Source: Leucosporidium creatinivorum (lineage: Eukaryota; Basidiomycota; Microbotryomycetes; Leucosporidiales; Leucosporidiaceae). Taken from it: a stretch of 64,000 nucleotides of DNA. The DNA lies in contig BCKL01000001.1 in NCBI GenBank assembly GCA_001600635.1, positions 585,327 through 649,326 on the forward strand. The letters are read 5' to 3'. Of the stretch, positions 1-11,935 are shown in pieces (positions within the stretch are counted from its first letter, which is position 1; the number at the start of each line of letters is the position of its first letter). A program made the translations under genes and the position numbers. Below the pieces are notes generated by a model. The model had not been told where the DNA came from. It was given only the letters and a program-made list of their open reading frames with translations, and did not search any database.

Positions 1-148
1 GAGCTCGACGAGCTGGAGTCATCGCAAGTCTCCGCCCGCTCAGCTCTCCAAGTCCCCTTCCGCTCAGCTCGGCGATGACTTCTCGGGTCGTCCTAACTGT
101 CCATGATCAATGCTACACCGGCGGGACTCGCTCCCCGCGTCTAAATGT

Positions 149-3100
149 CTAGTTCTGCATCCCGAGATCTCTCAGCCACTGCGGCAGCTCACCTTCTCCC
201 TCACCCGCTCCACCGAATCCTTGACCCGCCCATTGGCAGTATCCCTCCATCGGCATCCCCAAACTCAGCCCATCGCCGCCTTGCAGCAGCGAAAAGATGT
301 CGACCGAGGAGAAGGGATCGATGGGGATGTTCGTGGCCGTGTCGAGCTCACCGAAGGAGAAGGCCTCGGCTGTCGAGGAGAAGGAGGGGAAGGTCGGCGC
401 GAAAGTTGGATCGGCGGAGGGAGGCAGAGTGGCCTGAGGGGGATGATATCGCGAGAACGATGCCGTTGGTGCTGAGAAGAATGACGTGGGAAGTGTTGAA
501 GTCGGTGCAGGCGGAGGTTGGTAGCGGCCGAAGGATGGGGGAGGTTGGTAAGGAGCGATGGGAGGGGCGGGCGGAGGGGGTGCGGGGCTGTACAAGTTAA
601 TGACCTGTAGTGAGCAGGGTAAAGAGGGAATTAGCGCATCGCTCGATGGGAGCGAAGAAGAACAGCACACGTAGGGCGTCGGAGAGCTCGGTTCCGGCGC
701 TGGCAGATCAGGGAGGCGAGGGAGGGAGTCGGGATTCTCCAAGTTGGCCAGTCGACCCCAGCTCGAGTCCCAGAGGTTGCGGTGAAGATCCACAGGCGCC
801 TTCTCGTCCTCCTCTTCTGGCCGTGCTCGCTTGACTCCGCCGCCGAGTCCAAGTCGTCCCTCGGCCTTCATCGCCGAAGTCCCGCACCATTCCTCAGTGA
901 GGCGTCGCAGGATCTCCGCACTTTGCGTAGCGCACTTCCAGCTTTGACCCATCTCCCTCAATGCATGCTGGCAGTCCTCCGAAGCGGCGAGAGCGGTGGT
1001 GAACTTCTTGGGGGCGTCTTTAGCGTTGATCGCCGAGAGGAGATGGACGGTACCGGCGAGAAAAGTGACTTGAGTGAGGGTGATAGTGCTGTAGCGAAGA
1101 CCTGGAGAGATTCGGTGCATCTGAGAGGGGGGATCGCGAAGGGAGATCAGCTCGGCGGCCGTTAGATATGGTCCGAGCCTCCGCTGCTCACCTCCAGCAG
1201 ATTGACGATCTTGGATCTGCGCGGATATCATTCTGGGTTAGCGGTCGAACTCAGGCGCAGGACGTTGAGAGCACTACGACTCACGCAGCTCGCTCGCAAT
1301 GCTTGACAGCGACTCGGTTCACGGCGAGGAGCTCCTTGCCGTCAACTCGCGTATAGTAGGGACGATGAAGGAGGATGGAGATGAACCAGTAGGTGCAGTG
1401 GAGGGTGATGATGTGGCTTGGTGGAGGGGTGCGGCTGTAGGGCGACAGCGCGATCGAGACAGGCAGCTCGGCGTGCCATCGCTCGAGTTCGACGCTGTAG
1501 AAGCAGTAGCGGGTCAGCGATCTCTTTGATCAATAATGGAGGTACACCTCGGTTGAACGTCGACGGAGATGGCAGCGTTTACGAGAAGGAGAACGATGGG
1601 GAGGAAGGAGGCCGAGCGATAGCTTACTGGAAAGCTGAGACTTTGGCAATCACGCTCGAGGCGTACAAGCGACTTTTGAAGCTGTAGAGCACTGCGAGAG
1701 GAGGGTCAGCCTCGACCTTGAGCAGAGAGCGCTCGAGCGACTCACGCCGAAGAATCCGCTCGAGAATGGTCATGAGCTTGCCCGCATGGTGAAGTGTCGA
1801 CGAGCGATACCCAGGAACGTCGTTAATATCGGTGAGTGAAGCGCGCCAAGGGAGCCGATCCTCCTCCTCGTCGATGGCCGGCAGTGAGGTTTCGTACGAG
1901 TCGGCCGAGAGGTGAGGCGCCCTACCGAGGTAGCAGCCCCAAAGCTTGTCCTGTAGTAGCCACGTGCAGAACGTCCGCTCCCGCTCCCGCCTGACCTCGC
2001 TGCTAACGAGTTGCCGCTGCTCAAGCGGTTCCAGCGAGACGGCGAGACCGAGGTTCGAGGCGGAGAAGTTGGCGATCCCGTAGTAGAGGTAGCCAATCTT
2101 GTGACGAGCTGCTCCGGCGTAGTAGTCGGCGAGGAGGAAGAGTCCTTGGATGCTCGAGAGCAGTGCTGCTTCCGACTCGACCTCGATGCGAGTCTTGGCT
2201 CGTTCGGCATACACTTCGGCGTCGATGGGTCGTGGCGAGTAGGCACATGCGATGGCAAGCAAGCTGAGGGGTAGAAGTGGGCTGTAATAGGCGGTACGAA
2301 TGGGTGCGGAGGACGAGGAAGGGGAGAGGCAAGTGGCCATGTCTCGTCGAAAGAGCGCTTCGTTGACGAAACAGGCCCATCTGCGAGGGATGTCGACATC
2401 AGCGTTCGGTTCTGTCGAGCTATGGGGAACTCACGAGTTGAAATAGAGGAAAAAGAGGTCTAGTAGTTCGTTGTGCAGCAGCTCGTCCATGCCTTCGACC
2501 TCGGGCAGGTGCCTCGCCCAGTCGATTCCCTCGCCCGAGGCCATCTCCGAATCCTCCGCAGGCGACGACGACTTGGTGCTCGATTGCGGATCCGGATGTT
2601 CGGGGCATAAGAAGGTAGTCGAGCCGCGAGATGCGGGAGAAGGTCGTGCAGAGGGAGGAGAGGGTGCGATGAGCGCCGAGGTGGAGGCGAGCGGGTCACT
2701 CAGATGCATGAACTGAGAGGCGTGGCCGTAGAGGCGGTACTCTCCTGTCGTGTCGTCAATCTGTAGGGTGGTTTGCGGTCAGTAGAGCTCATCCTGCGAA
2801 AGCTCGGCGAAAAGAAGCGGGGCTTTGGACTGAGCTGCGAGTCGCTTCGGGGCTGACCTTGAGCTGCTGAATCCCCATACGATTCACGTCTTCTTCGTCG
2901 TCCCCCTTCAAGCTATGTCCCGCTGTTGGCGCCTCCGCTTCGAGCCCGCTAGTCGTAGCATCCAATCCGTGGGATTGCAGGATCGCTTCGAGGTCCTTGA
3001 CGCGCTTCTCCAGAGCAGCGACGAACGCTTTTGATGCTGGCTTCCTCCCATCGTGCTTCTCATCATAGCTACACTCTTCGTGGTAGAGCACACAGGCATC

Positions 3101-3312
3101 TGCGAGACAGCGTGGGGAGGTCGGAGCGCTTTAGCTTCCTTGTACGCTCTTCTGCCCAGTGTGGACGATGTGAGGAGAGAAGACGTACCACAAGGAGTCG
3201 ACCCGGAGCACCTCACTTTCCTCCTCCGACAGGACGAGCAACTCTTCGAAGCGTGCTTCCGAGGCGCCCGCTTTCCGCCTTCTGCGCTCGCTGCACGCAC
3301 TGCAGGAGGCAT
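149..3312 (-). CDS. Zn2Cys6 fungal transcription factor, spliced
   Basis: This is a nuclear DNA-binding regulator. The N-terminus carries a complete Zn2Cys6 cluster. CSSCRRRKVRCSGSTPC is joined across an intron (donor near 3187) to DACVLYHEEC, giving the exact C-x2-C-x6-C-x5-C-x2-C-x6-C spacing. A short helical linker (LEKRVKDLEAIL) follows and is a plausible dimerisation coil. The exon at about 1680-2340 encodes the fungal-specific TF domain: RPIDAEVYAERA, then ALLSSIQGLFLLADYY, then RTFCTWLLQDKLWGCYLGR. This order is typical of the XlnR/NirA class. A later exon near 1350-1520 reads WHAELP...LHCTYWFISILLHRPYYTR, which is also family-typical. The C-terminal 200 residues are rich in proline and serine and look like an activation region. 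The start at 3312 (MPPAVRAAS) lies just before the basic stretch; an in-frame Met at 3432 is the alternative. Target genes cannot be named from sequence. Confidence 0.86.
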
Positions 3313-3675
3313 TCGGGTGGCGTAGAGCTGTGTCAATGAGACCCCTGTACGAGCTGGCGCTCTGGCGTAGTTGAAAGCGGAAGACGCGGGATTCGGAGAA
3401 GGCAGAGGAGCGGAGCGCCGACGAGCGGCCAATTGAGTCGACCTGTCGGTTCAGTTCTTTGCTCGCGGGCGCCTTGGCTGTCAAGTCAGGCTAAGGTCCA
3501 CTAATCGCCACGTGGAGCCCTGCAGGCGATCCACCTCTCCAATTTTACACTCTCCGTCTGGTTTCCGTCTCTCGGTCGTGCCCGCTCGGCTCCGTTTGGT
3601 TACAACATGGCCATGCATTTCGTCTTTGGGAACAGAGTAGGATAATCAGAATGCTCTTAGTCTTGATCCAGAACT
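3313..3675. other. intergenic, promoter side of the Zn2Cys6 gene
   Basis: This stretch separates the transcription-factor start from the stop of the PHO81-like gene, both on minus. It should hold the promoter and leader of the transcription factor and the termination signals of the next gene. No ORF with coding character, RNA gene or repeat is visible. Confidence 0.4.
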
Positions 3676-6600
3676 TCAGGTCGCTTGGGTCTTCGAAAGG
3701 AAGGCGCTTGAGGCGTACGAGAGCTGAGGAGGGGATCGGAGTTCAGTCATCATAGGCTTCGAGGACTGACGGGAGCGACGACTCACCACTCCTGAGGCCA
3801 TATGAGCATCCACGAGGGGAACTCGGCTTGTGGTGCCGAAGGTGGTGATGAGGAGACCGTGCTCCTTCGCGCTCTGTATCAAGCTCGGGACTTGCATCTG
3901 CGGAGGGCGAGGCGAAGGTCAGCTCGGCAGTCGCTAGCGCACCCGTATCACAGAAGCTCACCAGAATGGTAGCGTCGAGCATCACACCGAGCAGGTTGTT
4001 GGCCTTGGCGAATTTGACCGCCTCGCGAATGCTCGTGCACCTCCGGTCGTCCTCGGCGCGGTTGGCGGGGACCATCTTGCCATCAGGGTTGCTGCGCGAC
4101 AGTCCACAGTACGAGGCAAAGAAGACGGAGAAGTTGGGCTGCTTCCAGTTGAGGGCGGTGCAGACGACGGGGTTGAACGAGGAGAAGACGATGCGCCGGT
4201 GGTGCTTGTCGTCGCCGTTCTGAATCGTCTCATAGACCGAGGAGAGGACGCAGTCGACGAATTGGTTGATCTCGAGGGTGGTGTTGAGCCGAAGACGGCG
4301 GATGTCGGAGCGAGTGGGGTAGCGGATCTCGAGGTTGACGCCAAAGGAGGGCGGGAGGACCTTGAAGGAAGCGACGGGTCAGCGCTGACTCGAAGCTAGC
4401 TGAGACAAGCCAAACTCACCTTCAGGAGATCGTCTAATGGCACCAGTGCGTTGGCGATGGCCGTGTACCATGCAGCAGGGTCGGACTTGTCGACCACCGA
4501 CTCGGCGTTGAGCGTCTTGCCCGTCTTCTCAGCCAGCGCGAGGAATTGAGCGGCGGTAACCTCGCCGACGTGGACGTCAAAGCCATCGACGGGGAGCTTC
4601 CATACGGGGTAGGCGACTGGTACGCCGTCTGAGGTGACCTGGACGACGATGCGAACATGCTCTCCCGACAGCGAGGAAGCCGTGACGACCGAGGGACCTC
4701 CGGAGCCCGATGGTGCTGGTGTTGGATCGCCAGCAGCAGTGATGGAGGTTGTTGATCGCCAGTAGGTCTCGAACTGTACGAAAGGAGGGAGGGTCAGCGA
4801 TTGAGCAGGAGGAGTGAGCTCGAGAGGGCCTCACCTGTCCACCGAGCTGCAGAGTTGCACGCTCGAAAGGCTTGACAATGTTGAGCTCGAAAGGAATGTC
4901 TCCGATGACCTTGAGCGAGGGGTCGAGCAATGGCACGACGTAGGAGCCCTGAGCTTGCAGCTCGGCAAAGGTAGCAGGGATGGCGACCGCCTTGCCCAGG
5001 ACCTTCGATCCGAATGTCGGCAGGACGTCGAACTCGAGGGAAAAGTTGTTGAACGAGTCGACTTGGAAGGGGAAAGCCTCGCGCTCGTCGGCGAGGGGGA
5101 GGATGACCGAGTGAGGGACGGCGACAGAATCGGGCTTGGGCGTCATGATGAGCTTGAGCGAGGGGTAGTGGCCGCGACCTGATTGCTCGTTGAGGCGGAT
5201 TGCAGGAGGGAAGGGAGCGCGAGTGGTGTTTGGGTGGCCGAGGAAGACCTGGACGAGCACCTTCTTGTCGAGGTAGCTGTGGCCGTCTGTGAAAATGAAC
5301 CGAGGTTAGCTTCGGTGTAGCAGCTGATAGATGACCTCGACTCACAGATGCGGAAGGGGATAATGGGAGGAGGAAGAGAGAGGGAAGGGATGAGATCCGA
5401 CTCGAGGTCCATCGGCTCCATGTCGGCCGAGGACATCGAGCCCGTCGCTAGGTTGTCGAGGTGGGGGAGCTCGGGCGAGAGAGCGCTGTCGGCAGTGGCG
5501 CCAGCGGCGAGGAGGAGGTTGACGCAGTCGATATGACCATGCCACGCGGCGTAGTGGATGGGCGTTCTCCGGAACTCGTCCTTGGCGTGGACGTTCGAAC
5601 CCGCCTGCAGCAGAACGTTGACCGATTCGGCGTGTCCCTCGCTGGCGGCGTGGGTGAGAGGAGTCGCCTGGGAGTACTTGTCCGCGACGTCGATGCCCGA
5701 GAAGCCTCGCGTCGCCTCGACGAGCAAGCGCAGAACTCCAGCGTGACCCTCCCGAGCGGCGAGGTGTTGGGGCCAGTATCCAGCGGGGTTGGGGAGAATC
5801 TTGGCGCCGCGTTGGAGGAGAAGGCGAGCGATATCCTCGTGTCCGGATTGGCAGGCGAGCGAGAGGGCGTTCAGATCCTCGTTGGTCGAAGCGGGCGTCT
5901 CGAAGCTGACTCCCTGGTCGAGGAAGGTCTGCACGACGGCACTGCGACCGTTGGTGATGGCGTAGATGATGGCGCTGTAGCCGTCTAAGTCGAGAACGGT
6001 GGCGTCGGCCGAGGCAGAAACGAGAAGGCGGCAGACGTCCGAGTGGCCGTTGATGGCGGCGTAGTGAAGAGGATGACGACCGTAGACGTCGGCTTGGGAG
6101 ACGGCAACCCCTTTCTCGAGGCACACTGCGACGAGAGAGAGACGCCCAGCGCTGGCGGCCTATCGACGATGGAAGACGGTCAGCTCAGGCTCGCCCATCG
6201 CAAGACGTGAGCGGAAGCGCACCTCGTGCAGGCTCGTCCGGCCGTTAATGTCGTCCACGAAGGTGAAGTCGAGTAGTGAGGTAGGAATACCGCTCTCTTT
6301 CGGCACTGCAGCCTCTCCATTCACCGCCGTTGCGTCTCCGTTGACCTCGACCTTCTTCGGCTCCTCCTCCTCGAGCACCGCCCTCCACAAGATGCGCGAC
6401 ACGGGCGCCCTGACCTCCGTCTGCGACTCGGGGAGGAGGATCTTGAGGATCTCCTTGGTAGCGGTGCGGTCGTTGGACTTGACGGCCACGACGAGGGCGT
6501 GTTCGAGGTCCTCGAGAGCTTCGGCGCTGTCGGCGCGCTCGATGTCCATCGTCCAGATGGTGCCGCCGGAGACGCCGTTCGTCTCGATACCAGTGCCGTC

Positions 6601-7725
6601 GGCGAGTGCTTCAGGCCCTCGGCGCTTGCCTTCGTTGCCGACGAGGTTCTCGAGGGAGAGCAGGTTGGCGGAAGCCACTGCGGAGGCATTGGGGTCAGCG
6701 AGGTTCGGGCTCGAGTCGAAGAGGAGCAACTCACCATCCGAGAGCTCGGCAATGAACTCACGGTTGAAGACAGGTTGAACCTCGACTTGACGTGCGAGGT
6801 AGAGTTGTCCATCGTGCTCGCCTTGTTGCGCTGAGAGAGGCCGAGAAGGAGGATCAGCACTCGCGCTTCTCGGTGGGCAGGAGATTACTCACGTCGCTGG
6901 TCGCCAAAGCGGTCGGCTTGCCTACGGCAGGCCTTGTCCCACTTCTTGCAGATCTTGCGGAAGGCGGTCGCGTTGACCTCGATGTAAGTCTGCGCCGACG
7001 GGATTCGGTGAGCTGCCCCACTCCTCGCCGATTCGGTAACTTTCATAGACGCACCTGTAGCCTTCCCAAGTCACGCTCAAAGTTCCGGAATCCCTCGTAA
7101 AGAGCTCCATAGCTACTGCTGTCACGGCTGAGCGCCTTGACCTTGCCGCTCGCATCGGAGAGCGAAGCGGTGAGCAGCTTGCGCTTGTCGATGAGGGTGC
7201 GGAGGCGGACCTTGAGCGCCGACTCGCGCTGGTAGTAGAATGCGTTGATCTGTAGCGAAGGAGCGTCAGTCCTGCTCTGTTGGCCAGCACACTCAAGTCC
7301 CCCCGGCGTTTCAATTGATATGCTCCTTGCGACGCACCTTTTCCAACTCGCGCTCCAGCTTGAAGAAGAAGGCAGCTTTGTGCGCTTGGAGAAGCTTGCC
7401 GGGTCCTGCACCGTTGTGTCCGGCGCTCGCCGTGTGCGCGATGAGCTGAGGCTCCGTCGAGGGATGGAGAGGCTCCTCCGGACCGGGCGGTCGAGGTGGC
7501 CTGATTCCTGCTGCTAGAAGAGCGGCATCTGCTGGCCTACCCTTGGCGAGCGAGTTGATGATCTTCTTCAATCCCTGCGAGCGCCCGAACCGAACGAGAC
7601 GAACGCCGGTCAGCTCGTTTCTGGGTCGGTTCTGTAGCCCGAGGACTCGCCTTGTAATCGCAGAATTCACTAGACCAGCCTGGATGTAAAGAAGCCTGAC
7701 TGGCCAAGGTCTTGCCGAACTTCAT
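3676..7725 (-). CDS. PHO81: PHO81/Nuc-2-type phosphate-sensing CDK inhibitor (SPX-ankyrin-degenerate GDPD)
   Basis: The product should sense inositol pyrophosphates through its SPX domain and, by analogy with Pho81/NUC-2, inhibit the Pho85-type cyclin-dependent kinase when phosphate is scarce. It starts MKFGKTLASQ and then shows SPX landmarks: FCDYKGLKKIINSL after splicing, AHKAAFFFKLERELEK, and the third helix RNFERDLGRLQTYIEVN. The middle (about 5350-6730) carries at least five ankyrin repeats, for example YGRHPLHYAAINGHSDVCRLL and RRTPIHYAAWHGHIDCVNLL. The C-terminus has the glycerophosphodiesterase fold in the non-catalytic Pho81 form. HVRIVVQVTSDGVPVAYP stands where active enzymes have their glutamate/aspartate motif, and I see no HRG-type catalytic histidine ahead of it. 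That argues for Pho81 rather than the enzyme Gde1. The last exon (GVLSYASSAFLSKTQAT) is the least certain junction. The gene has many short introns. Confidence 0.88.
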
Positions 7726-8398
7726 GGCGAGCTGTTACGTTTCCGAGCAGGAGCACGAGTGCGAGAGCGCTGGGCAAGCTCCGGTGGGCGGGTTCACTGT
7801 AGTCGAGCTACTTTGGGCGAGGCGAAGACGGCGAGAGAGCTGTATGATGTACCGGGATTAGCTGCTGCTCCCTCACTGGCTCACGAGACGCGACTCCCTA
7901 CGCACTTGGAGATGAATGCGAGTGCGAGGTGAGGGGAACGGCGCTGTAGGGCAGCAAGCTTGAGGTGGCCGAGGGCTGAGCTGGTGCTGTCGGCAAAGAG
8001 TGCAAGAACAAGCTGCGAATGCTCGGGCGAGCCTGACGACGTCGACGAAGCTTTGCAAGTCCCTTTCCAAGCAGCGATCCCCTTGCCAGCTTCGCGGCCA
8101 ACACGTTCTTGTCGCTCGGATGCTGCATTTCGATACAGGTCTTGTGAGGTTGTCTAAAGCAATGAGACAGCTAGCAGAGTTTGACATTACAGCATAGGGG
8201 CTTGTTCAGCCTCAACTCGACAGAGTCGCCCCCTCTTCCTTCGGTCGTCTCCTCCGCCGAGCTTGTTTAGCTGTACTCGCATCTCTCTTGCGGTAGTCGG
8301 CGGCTTGGATACACATCTCAGATCACAGACAAAGCTATCGCCACCCCTCTGCAAGCCCAGCAAGCGCCCACACCCTTCCAACCAGACCTTCTCGGCGC
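7726..8398. other. intergenic, leader of PHO81 and 3' flank of F-box copy C
   Basis: No recognisable gene. The part next to 8399 (about 8290-8398) is a copy-specific 3' flank. The stretch around 8325-8370 (CACAGACAAAGCTATCGCC, then GCAAGC.CAGCAA) recurs beside copy B' at about 24990-25035, so it belongs to the duplicated unit. The rest is taken as promoter and leader of PHO81. A minus-strand ORF of 76 codons near 7898-8128 shows no family signature. Confidence 0.45.
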
Positions 8399-9631
8399 TC
8401 ACAGACATTGCTCTCCTTGCTCCCATTCGTTCCACTCAAGGCTGATCGAGCGCGCCTCGCACAGGGCTCTGATCAAATCCTCGTCCCTCTGCTCCCTTCG
8501 ACGGCTGGTCCAGCCGATCGAGTCACCCTCGACCCGCGCGTCGCCGAGCTGAGTCGAGTCGCCGAGCACCAGCTCGCAGAGGACGGGGAGGACTGCAAGG
8601 TCGGCGAGGGCTTCTTGTACGTAGCGACTTGATGCTTGGACCGTTCCGATGTCGAGAAACCGCAGGCTCGGAGGAAAGAAGGGCAAGAACGGCTCCTCTT
8701 CGTCGACCGCCCCTAGCCTGGGAGCATCATTAATCGTCGCAAAGTGCAGCGAAACGAGTGTGCGACAGGTGCTGACGGTGTAGCAGACCCCCTTGTAGCT
8801 TCCGTACCCCTGATCAACGCTTTGTGCGTACTCTAGCACCAGTTCGAGCGTGTGCAAGGCGACGAAGGGCGACAAGTCCCAGGCCTCGTCCTCGTCGGGT
8901 TTGCTGGGGATGGCAAGGGAGGTGAGGGAGGCCTGGGAGTTGTGGAGAGCGAAGAAGAGATGCTCTTGTTTGAGCTCGGCACCACTGAAGGCGTGGAGCG
9001 AGTTGAGTTGGAAGGAAGGTCGAGGGGTGTCGTCGGGGACATGTCGGTCGGAGTGGCTGGCGGAGAGGCCCCCGAGGTGATCCAGACCTGTGAGCGCACA
9101 GAGCGCCTCTAACCACTCTGGTGTTGGTATAGCCCCGTCGTTGTAGGCGAGTGAGCGAAGTTGCGAGCCGAATCGACCGAGCGCTCGGTTGCTGTGACCT
9201 TCCTCCGACGGCTCGAGGCGCAGGGCGCGAAGATTGGGACATTGACCACGTAGCTCATCCAAGATCTGAGCACAAATCTGGTCGCCGAATGGGTGTACTA
9301 GTACGTGCGGCACGAACATCTCAGCCTCTTCGACGTGAGCGCCGAGCTCTGGTCGCTCGGCGAGGGTCTGGCGAAGGCGGTAAGAGGAGTAGTTGAGGTA
9401 CCGCGAGATGGTGCTGTGCGAGAGAGTCTGTACTGAGTCTTGTCTCCTCGTATTGCTGATGGTGAAAGCGAGGGAGCGATACAGCTCGGCGCGAGCGAGT
9501 AGGAGGAAGGATTTCGAGGCGAGACAGCAGCGGGAGAGGGTGACCTTGTCGGGCCATCCACAGCGTTCGTCTCCCCAAAGCAGCTTGAGGATCATCGAGA
9601 CGATCTCGGGAGGGAGTTGTGGCTGCACCAT
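8399..9631 (-). CDS. F-box-like protein, copy C of a local family
   Basis: A single-exon protein of about 410 residues starting MVQPQLPPEIVSMILKLL. This LPPEI...IL..L opening is an F-box-like helix, followed by LSRCCLASKSFLLLARAELYRSL, the usual continuation in fungal F-box proteins. The rest has irregular leucine-rich segments such as CPNLRALRL, LRSLAYNDGAIPTPEWLEAL and PPSLRFLDIGTVQASSRYVQEAL. These suit a substrate-binding solenoid but do not form canonical LRRs. By analogy it would be an SCF ubiquitin-ligase adaptor; no substrate can be inferred. The Met at 9631 is chosen because conservation among copies B, B' and C becomes strong there. An upstream in-frame Met at 9712 extends into the leader. 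Its first 60 residues are almost identical to copy B' (25067-26305), while its middle differs. Confidence 0.75.
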   Translation of the reverse strand: MVQPQLPPEIVSMILKLLWGDERCGWPDKVTLSRCCLASKSFLLLARAELYRSLAFTISNTRRQDSVQTLSHSTISRYLNYSSYRLRQTLAERPELGAHVEEAEMFVPHVLVHPFGDQICAQILDELRGQCPNLRALRLEPSEEGHSNRALGRFGSQLRSLAYNDGAIPTPEWLEALCALTGLDHLGGLSASHSDRHVPDDTPRPSFQLNSLHAFSGAELKQEHLFFALHNSQASLTSLAIPSKPDEDEAWDLSPFVALHTLELVLEYAQSVDQGYGSYKGVCYTVSTCRTLVSLHFATINDAPRLGAVDEEEPFLPFFPPSLRFLDIGTVQASSRYVQEALADLAVLPVLCELVLGDSTQLGDARVEGDSIGWTSRRREQRDEDLIRALCEARSISLEWNEWEQGEQCL

Positions 9632-10384
9632 GGCGAGAGAGAGCGGACGAAGAGACAAAGGGCGGCGGGTGAGAAGAGAGAGAGAGAGCTCGACTGGGAG
9701 GTGCAAGTGCAAACGGTCAGCTCTGCCTTGCTATCGCTCTGCACAGAGCAGCTCACCTAGTCGACCTCAACAGCACGCACAGCGAGCAAGCGATCTCAGC
9801 GACTCCGAGCAGGGAAGCAGCAGCGACGAAGTCTCTGCACACGAAGTAGGAAGTCAGTTCTGCTCTCCCTACTCTGAGCTCTCTCCCTCCCACTCACCTT
9901 CGAGCTTTCAACGACTCGCCAAGCAAACAGCAGCTGAGCGGACGAGGCTTGAGAGTGACCGACGTGGAGGAAGCTGTAGGAGAGTGCTGAAGGGGTGTCG
10001 AGGTGCAGCAGAGGGTGGTAGAGCTTCCTTCTCGTCTTGTACGAGCTTTCCAGGTGAGCGAGCGAGTCGAGACGAGAAGACGATTGAACTGGAGGAGAGC
10101 AAGAGTAGAAACGAGCTCGAGACGGCCAAGTCGAGAAAAGGGAGGACCGAGCTCAGCTCAGCGAAGCAGTAGGATGCTGTATGACGTGAGAACCAAGCTC
10201 GACGTATCAACTTACTGATCAGCGACGCCGCTCTGTCCTCGCATGCCGACAGGGTTGTCTGCAGCATCGCCGAGCTCTCACTCGTCGTCGCTCGAGCCCT
10301 CGCCAGGCTCCACGAAACGCACTGAGCCAAACCTATCTATGCACATCAAGTACCAAGCACGTCACAGCGCTCCCTACCTCCACC
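9632..10384. repeat. duplicated F-box 5' leader (copy C) and 3' flank of the macro gene
   Basis: From about 9720 to 10170 the sequence closely matches, in the same orientation relative to the gene, the regions upstream of copy B' (26410-26960) and copy B (15430-15970). A marker is GCCAAGCAAACAGCAGCTGA at about 9918, seen in B' at about 26590 and as its reverse complement before B at about 15740. GTGAG-type donors and CTGAC/CAG-like acceptors inside it suggest a spliced leader transcribed on minus. The remainder to 10384 is the tail of the macro-domain gene, with no other feature visible. Confidence 0.6.
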
Positions 10385-11935
10385 CTACTTCTCCTCCACC
10401 GGCGCATCAGGCATCATCGCCTCAACGCTCTTCTCCTCAATCTCGCTGCACAGCCTAACGCTCGCCAACTCCTTCGGCATTCCCTGCGGCTTCTGCGACG
10501 CCTCGTCTAGGGTGATGGCGCTGGTAGAGCCATCTTTGACGCTGTTCGAGTGGAGCAAGTCCGACGAATCGGCTCCGGCGGAGGGAGGGGTCGGCTCGAT
10601 TTCGATGGGCGCGGGACCGGGACGGACAAGTGGGTCGGCGGTGGTGGCGGTGGCGTCAGTATCGGTGGTAGACGTGGGAGCAGCGGGTGCGGGAGGGAAG
10701 AATTCGGGGAGGAATTCGACGTCTGAAGAAGGGGACTGGGTCAGCGCCGAGAAGCGAAAGGGGAAGGAAGGAGAGCGTACAGGAATCGGCGTCGATTTGG
10801 CGGAAGACGGTGAAGATGATGATGTCGATCTTGGAGCCACTTGGACCTTCGAGGAACTTGCGCACTTCGTCGAGGGCGGTGCGGGTCGCATCGTCGAGGG
10901 GGTAGCCGTAGCTGTCGAGGGAAGGGAGGTCAGCCAAAGCTCGCGTGGGATCTACAAGCACTTGAGAGGCACATACATGCCGGTAGAGATACCCGAGAAG
11001 GCCTGGTGAAACGATACTTGTCAGCACAGCTCTCGCCAACGCATCTCGGCGCGAACTCACAATCGTCCTCAAGTCGGCCTCCACCGCCAACTCCAACGTC
11101 GTCCTATAGCAGCTCCTCAGCATCTCCTCGCTCCACTCCTTCCTGTTCCTGCTGTAGATCGGTCCGACGGCGTGCGCGATATGTTTCGAAGGCAGGTCAT
11201 GTCCCGTCGTGAGCTTGACCTCGCCCGTCTCGGCGCCGTTGAGGAGGGTACATTCGTCGTAGAGAGCGGGTCCAGCCGCCGAGTGGATGGCGCCGTCGAC
11301 TGTTGTGGGCAGAAGGTGAGCTTGGTACGTGATAGCGAGCCGTAACAAGCTACACACCTCCTCCTCCGCCGAGCAGCGACTTGTTGGCGGCGTTGACGAT
11401 GCAGTCGACGGCCAGGGTCTGTTGAGGGAGGGTCAGTCGTGATCTAGCTACCCGCTACTCCAATACTCACGGTAATATCGCCCATCCTACGAGCACACAA
11501 GCGCTAGTCAGCTATCTTTCCGTCATCGCGCCTCCCTGCCGCTGCACCAACTCACCAGAGTACGACCTTATCGTTGAGAGCAGCGACGTGTTCGAAAGCA
11601 GTAGCTTCTGGCGCCTCCAACTTGTCCTGCGAGTACAGCGTCGCGAGTGTATCGAGCTGGCGAGGGTCGACGCCCGGCGCGCGCTCCTGCGTCTCTGTAG
11701 TCGATTCGGAGGACTCGGCGGGAACTGCAGCCTCGGCTACAGCTTCGGGCGCTACTTCTGCGGGCTTGGATTCGGTGTTACCCATCTCTACGAGCGGTGC
11801 TGGCGGGGTGTCGGATGAGGTGGTGGGGGCGAGCTCGTTACGGGCCGCTTTGCTGCTAGAGTCGTCCGGTACAGGCGAGGCTGGTCTCTTGTTACCGTTG
11901 GTAGCAGCTGGAAGCTGATCGGGTACAGAGGACAT
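10385..11935 (-). CDS. macro-domain protein, MacroD-type ADP-ribose hydrolase-like
   Basis: A macro domain binds ADP-ribose. MacroD-type members remove mono-ADP-ribose from acidic residues or deacetylate O-acetyl-ADP-ribose. Spliced exons give ITTLAVDCIVNAANKSLLGG, then GGVDGAIHSAAGPALYDEC and THDL..KHIAHAVGPIY-like segments, followed by the late loop G-I-S-T-G-x-YGYP. The NAAN and GGGVDGAIH motifs are the ADP-ribose-binding and catalytic loops of the MacroD class. An N-terminal extension of about 100 residues is acidic and low-complexity (Ala, Glu, Ser). The C-terminal 150 residues after the fold are also disordered (Pro, Thr, Asp) and end PVEEK. The start at 11935 (MSSVPDQLP) is preferred; an in-frame Met at 12007 adds a basic stretch that could be a mitochondrial presequence. 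SNU13 is read divergently next door. Confidence 0.82.
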
